Source: Rhizobium sp. Pop5
GTDB taxonomy: Bacteria > Pseudomonadota > Alphaproteobacteria > Rhizobiales > Rhizobiaceae
DNA: 64,000 bases
Direction: 5' to 3'
NCBI RefSeq assembly: GCF_024721175.1
Contig: NZ_CP099399.1
Coordinates: 310,001-374,000, forward strand
Shown here: positions 62,814 through 64,000 of the stretch, piece by piece
Layout of the letters: every line of letters starts with the position of its first letter
How positions within the stretch are numbered: position 1 is the stretch's first letter
Position numbers and translations under genes: made by a program
The notes under the pieces: model-generated
The model's input: the letters and a program-made list of their open reading frames with translations, nothing else
The model's database searches: none
Told to the model about the DNA's origin: nothing

Positions 62814-64000
62814 ATGTCGCTCACGTCCGCACTTAATACCGCGCAGAACATATTCAACAATACCGGCACGCAGAGCAGTGTCGTATCGAACAATATCTCG
62901 AATGCGGGCAACAAGGATTATGTGCGCCGGCAGGCGATGCTCACCACGTCACTGAACGGCGCCCAGGTGGTCAAGATTGACCGGGCGCAGGAAGACGCCC
63001 TGCTGCGCCAGTATCTGAAGTCGTCCTCGCAAGACAGCGCCCAGCAGGCGCTGTTGAGCGGTCTCGGGGATCTCAAGTCGATCATGGGCGGCAACGATTA
63101 CGAAACGGCGCCGTCCACCTATCTCGGTGTTTTCCAGCAAAAACTGCAGGCTTTCAGAACCTCGCCGGGCAGCACGGTCGCGGCTCAGGGCGCCATCACT
63201 GCCGCCCAGGACGTCGCCAACTCCCTGAACAATGCGTCGAACTCCGTTCAGGACGTTCGCGCCTCCGCCGACAAGCAGATCGCTACGGCGGTCGATAACC
63301 TGAATACGCTGCTCAGCCAGTTCGAAAAAGCCAACAATGCGGTGAAGACTGCCACGGCTTCGGGCGCGGATGCATCGAGCGCTCTCGATGAGCGTGAGAA
63401 GGCCCTCAAGCAGATTTCGCAGATCGTCGGCGTCAACACGACGACGCGCGACAACAACGACATGGTGCTGAGCACCTCTGACGGGACGATCCTCTTCGAG
63501 ACGGTCCCGCGCAAGGTGACTTTCCAGGCCAAGGATGTCTACAACGCCGGCATCACCGGCAATTCGGTCTATATCGACGGCGTGGCACTTTCGCGCGGCA
63601 GCGGATCAACGACGACGGGGCAGGGGAGCCTTCAGTCGCTCCTCCAGGTCCGCGACGAGATCGCCCCCAATTTCCAGAAGCAGCTTGACGAAATCGCCCG
63701 CGGCCTGGTCTCGCTCTTCAAGGAGCAGAATACGGCAGCCGGTCCGGCCTATGTGCCCGGCCTCTTCACCTGGAGCGGTGGCACTGTCGATACCGGTGCC
63801 ACCGCCGTTGCCGGCATGGCGGCAACGATCAGCGTCAGCACTCGCGTGATCACCTCACAGGGCGGCGATCCAATGCGCCTGCGCGATGGCGGCGTCAACG
63901 CCACAGGTCTCGTCGCGAACCCGACCGGCCTCAGTGGCTACACGAATGAGCTTGATCGCCTATATACAGCGATGGGCTCCGATATCGATTTCGATCCGGC
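62814..64000 (+). CDS. flgK: Hook-filament junction protein FlgK, 3' truncated by window
   Basis: The first 395 residues of FlgK (HAP1): MSLTSALNTAQNIFNNTGTQ, SNNISNAGNKDYVRRQAM, and ASSALDEREKALKQISQIVG. It joins hook and filament. It runs off the right edge; flgL, flaF and flbT would be expected next. Confidence 0.94.
   Translation, partial: MSLTSALNTAQNIFNNTGTQSSVVSNNISNAGNKDYVRRQAMLTTSLNGAQVVKIDRAQEDALLRQYLKSSSQDSAQQALLSGLGDLKSIMGGNDYETAPSTYLGVFQQKLQAFRTSPGSTVAAQGAITAAQDVANSLNNASNSVQDVRASADKQIATAVDNLNTLLSQFEKANNAVKTATASGADASSALDEREKALKQISQIVGVNTTTRDNNDMVLSTSDGTILFETVPRKVTFQAKDVYNAGITGNSVYIDGVALSRGSGSTTTGQGSLQSLLQVRDEIAPNFQKQLDEIARGLVSLFKEQNTAAGPAYVPGLFTWSGGTVDTGATAVAGMAATISVSTRVITSQGGDPMRLRDGGVNATGLVANPTGLSGYTNELDRLYTAMGSDIDFDP

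Overview
The window reads as chromosomal DNA of an alphaproteobacterium of the Rhizobium etli / R. leguminosarum group. The support is GC-rich coding sequence with rhizobial intergenic palindromes, the chemotaxis order icpA-cheS-cheY1-cheA-cheW-cheR-cheB-cheY2-cheD-cheT, and the rhizobial flagellar genes visN, visR, motC, motE and rem with four tandem flagellin genes. The species cannot be fixed from the sequence alone.

Bases 1 to about 6.4 kb hold unrelated chromosomal genes. They are a non-homologous end-joining pair (ligD, cut by the window edge, and ku), two small hypothetical genes, an OsmC-type peroxidase, an FAD/NAD(P)-binding protein, an EamA transporter, and a fused ring-cleaving dioxygenase plus carboxylesterase. 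Bases 6.5 to 13.6 kb form a signalling island: three histidine kinases (one membrane-bound with PAS, one REC-kinase-REC hybrid, one small soluble), three stand-alone receiver proteins and a LuxR-type regulator that resembles VisR. Bases 13.7 to 20.4 kb carry a secDF fusion gene, a small membrane protein, a CPA2 cation/proton antiporter, a small XRE regulator and a GT39 glycosyltransferase. A previously uncalled 37-codon ORF lies at 20465-20578.

Bases 21.0 to 31.2 kb are the chemotaxis operon, tightly packed with ATGA overlaps. It runs from a globin-coupled soluble receptor (icpA) through cheT into fliF and ends at a clear terminator. visNR, the master regulators, follow after a 0.6 kb low-GC gap. 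A leftward block (motA-fliM-fliN-fliG, then flhB and a hypothetical gene) is divergent from flgF-fliI-orf and the long flgB-flgC-fliE-flgG-flgA-flgI-motE-flgH-fliL-fliP series. A leftward SPINDLY/OGT-like glycosyltransferase separates this from the flagellin array flaA-flaB-flaC-flaD. Then come a FliH-like gene, motB, motC, fliK, a lytic transglycosylase, rem, flgE and the start of flgK, which runs off the window.

Together these genes encode nearly a complete motility regulon. VisNR and Rem provide the regulatory cascade. The Che proteins set flagellar rotation speed through the two CheY proteins. MotA/B/C/E power the motor. Rod, hook, ring and export genes build the structure, and several flagellins, possibly glycosylated, form the filament. 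fliQ, fliR, flhA, flgD, flgL, flaF and flbT are absent and probably lie just beyond the right edge.

The most notable points are: a single-base frameshift near the 3' end of flgF; a conserved 5'-leader element at fixed spacing in flaA, flaB and flaC; a globin receptor lacking its haem-ligating histidine; a Rem receiver with Glu in place of the phospho-acceptor Asp; a cryptic FliH candidate; and the dioxygenase-esterase fusion. I see no CRISPR array, prophage or intact insertion sequence.
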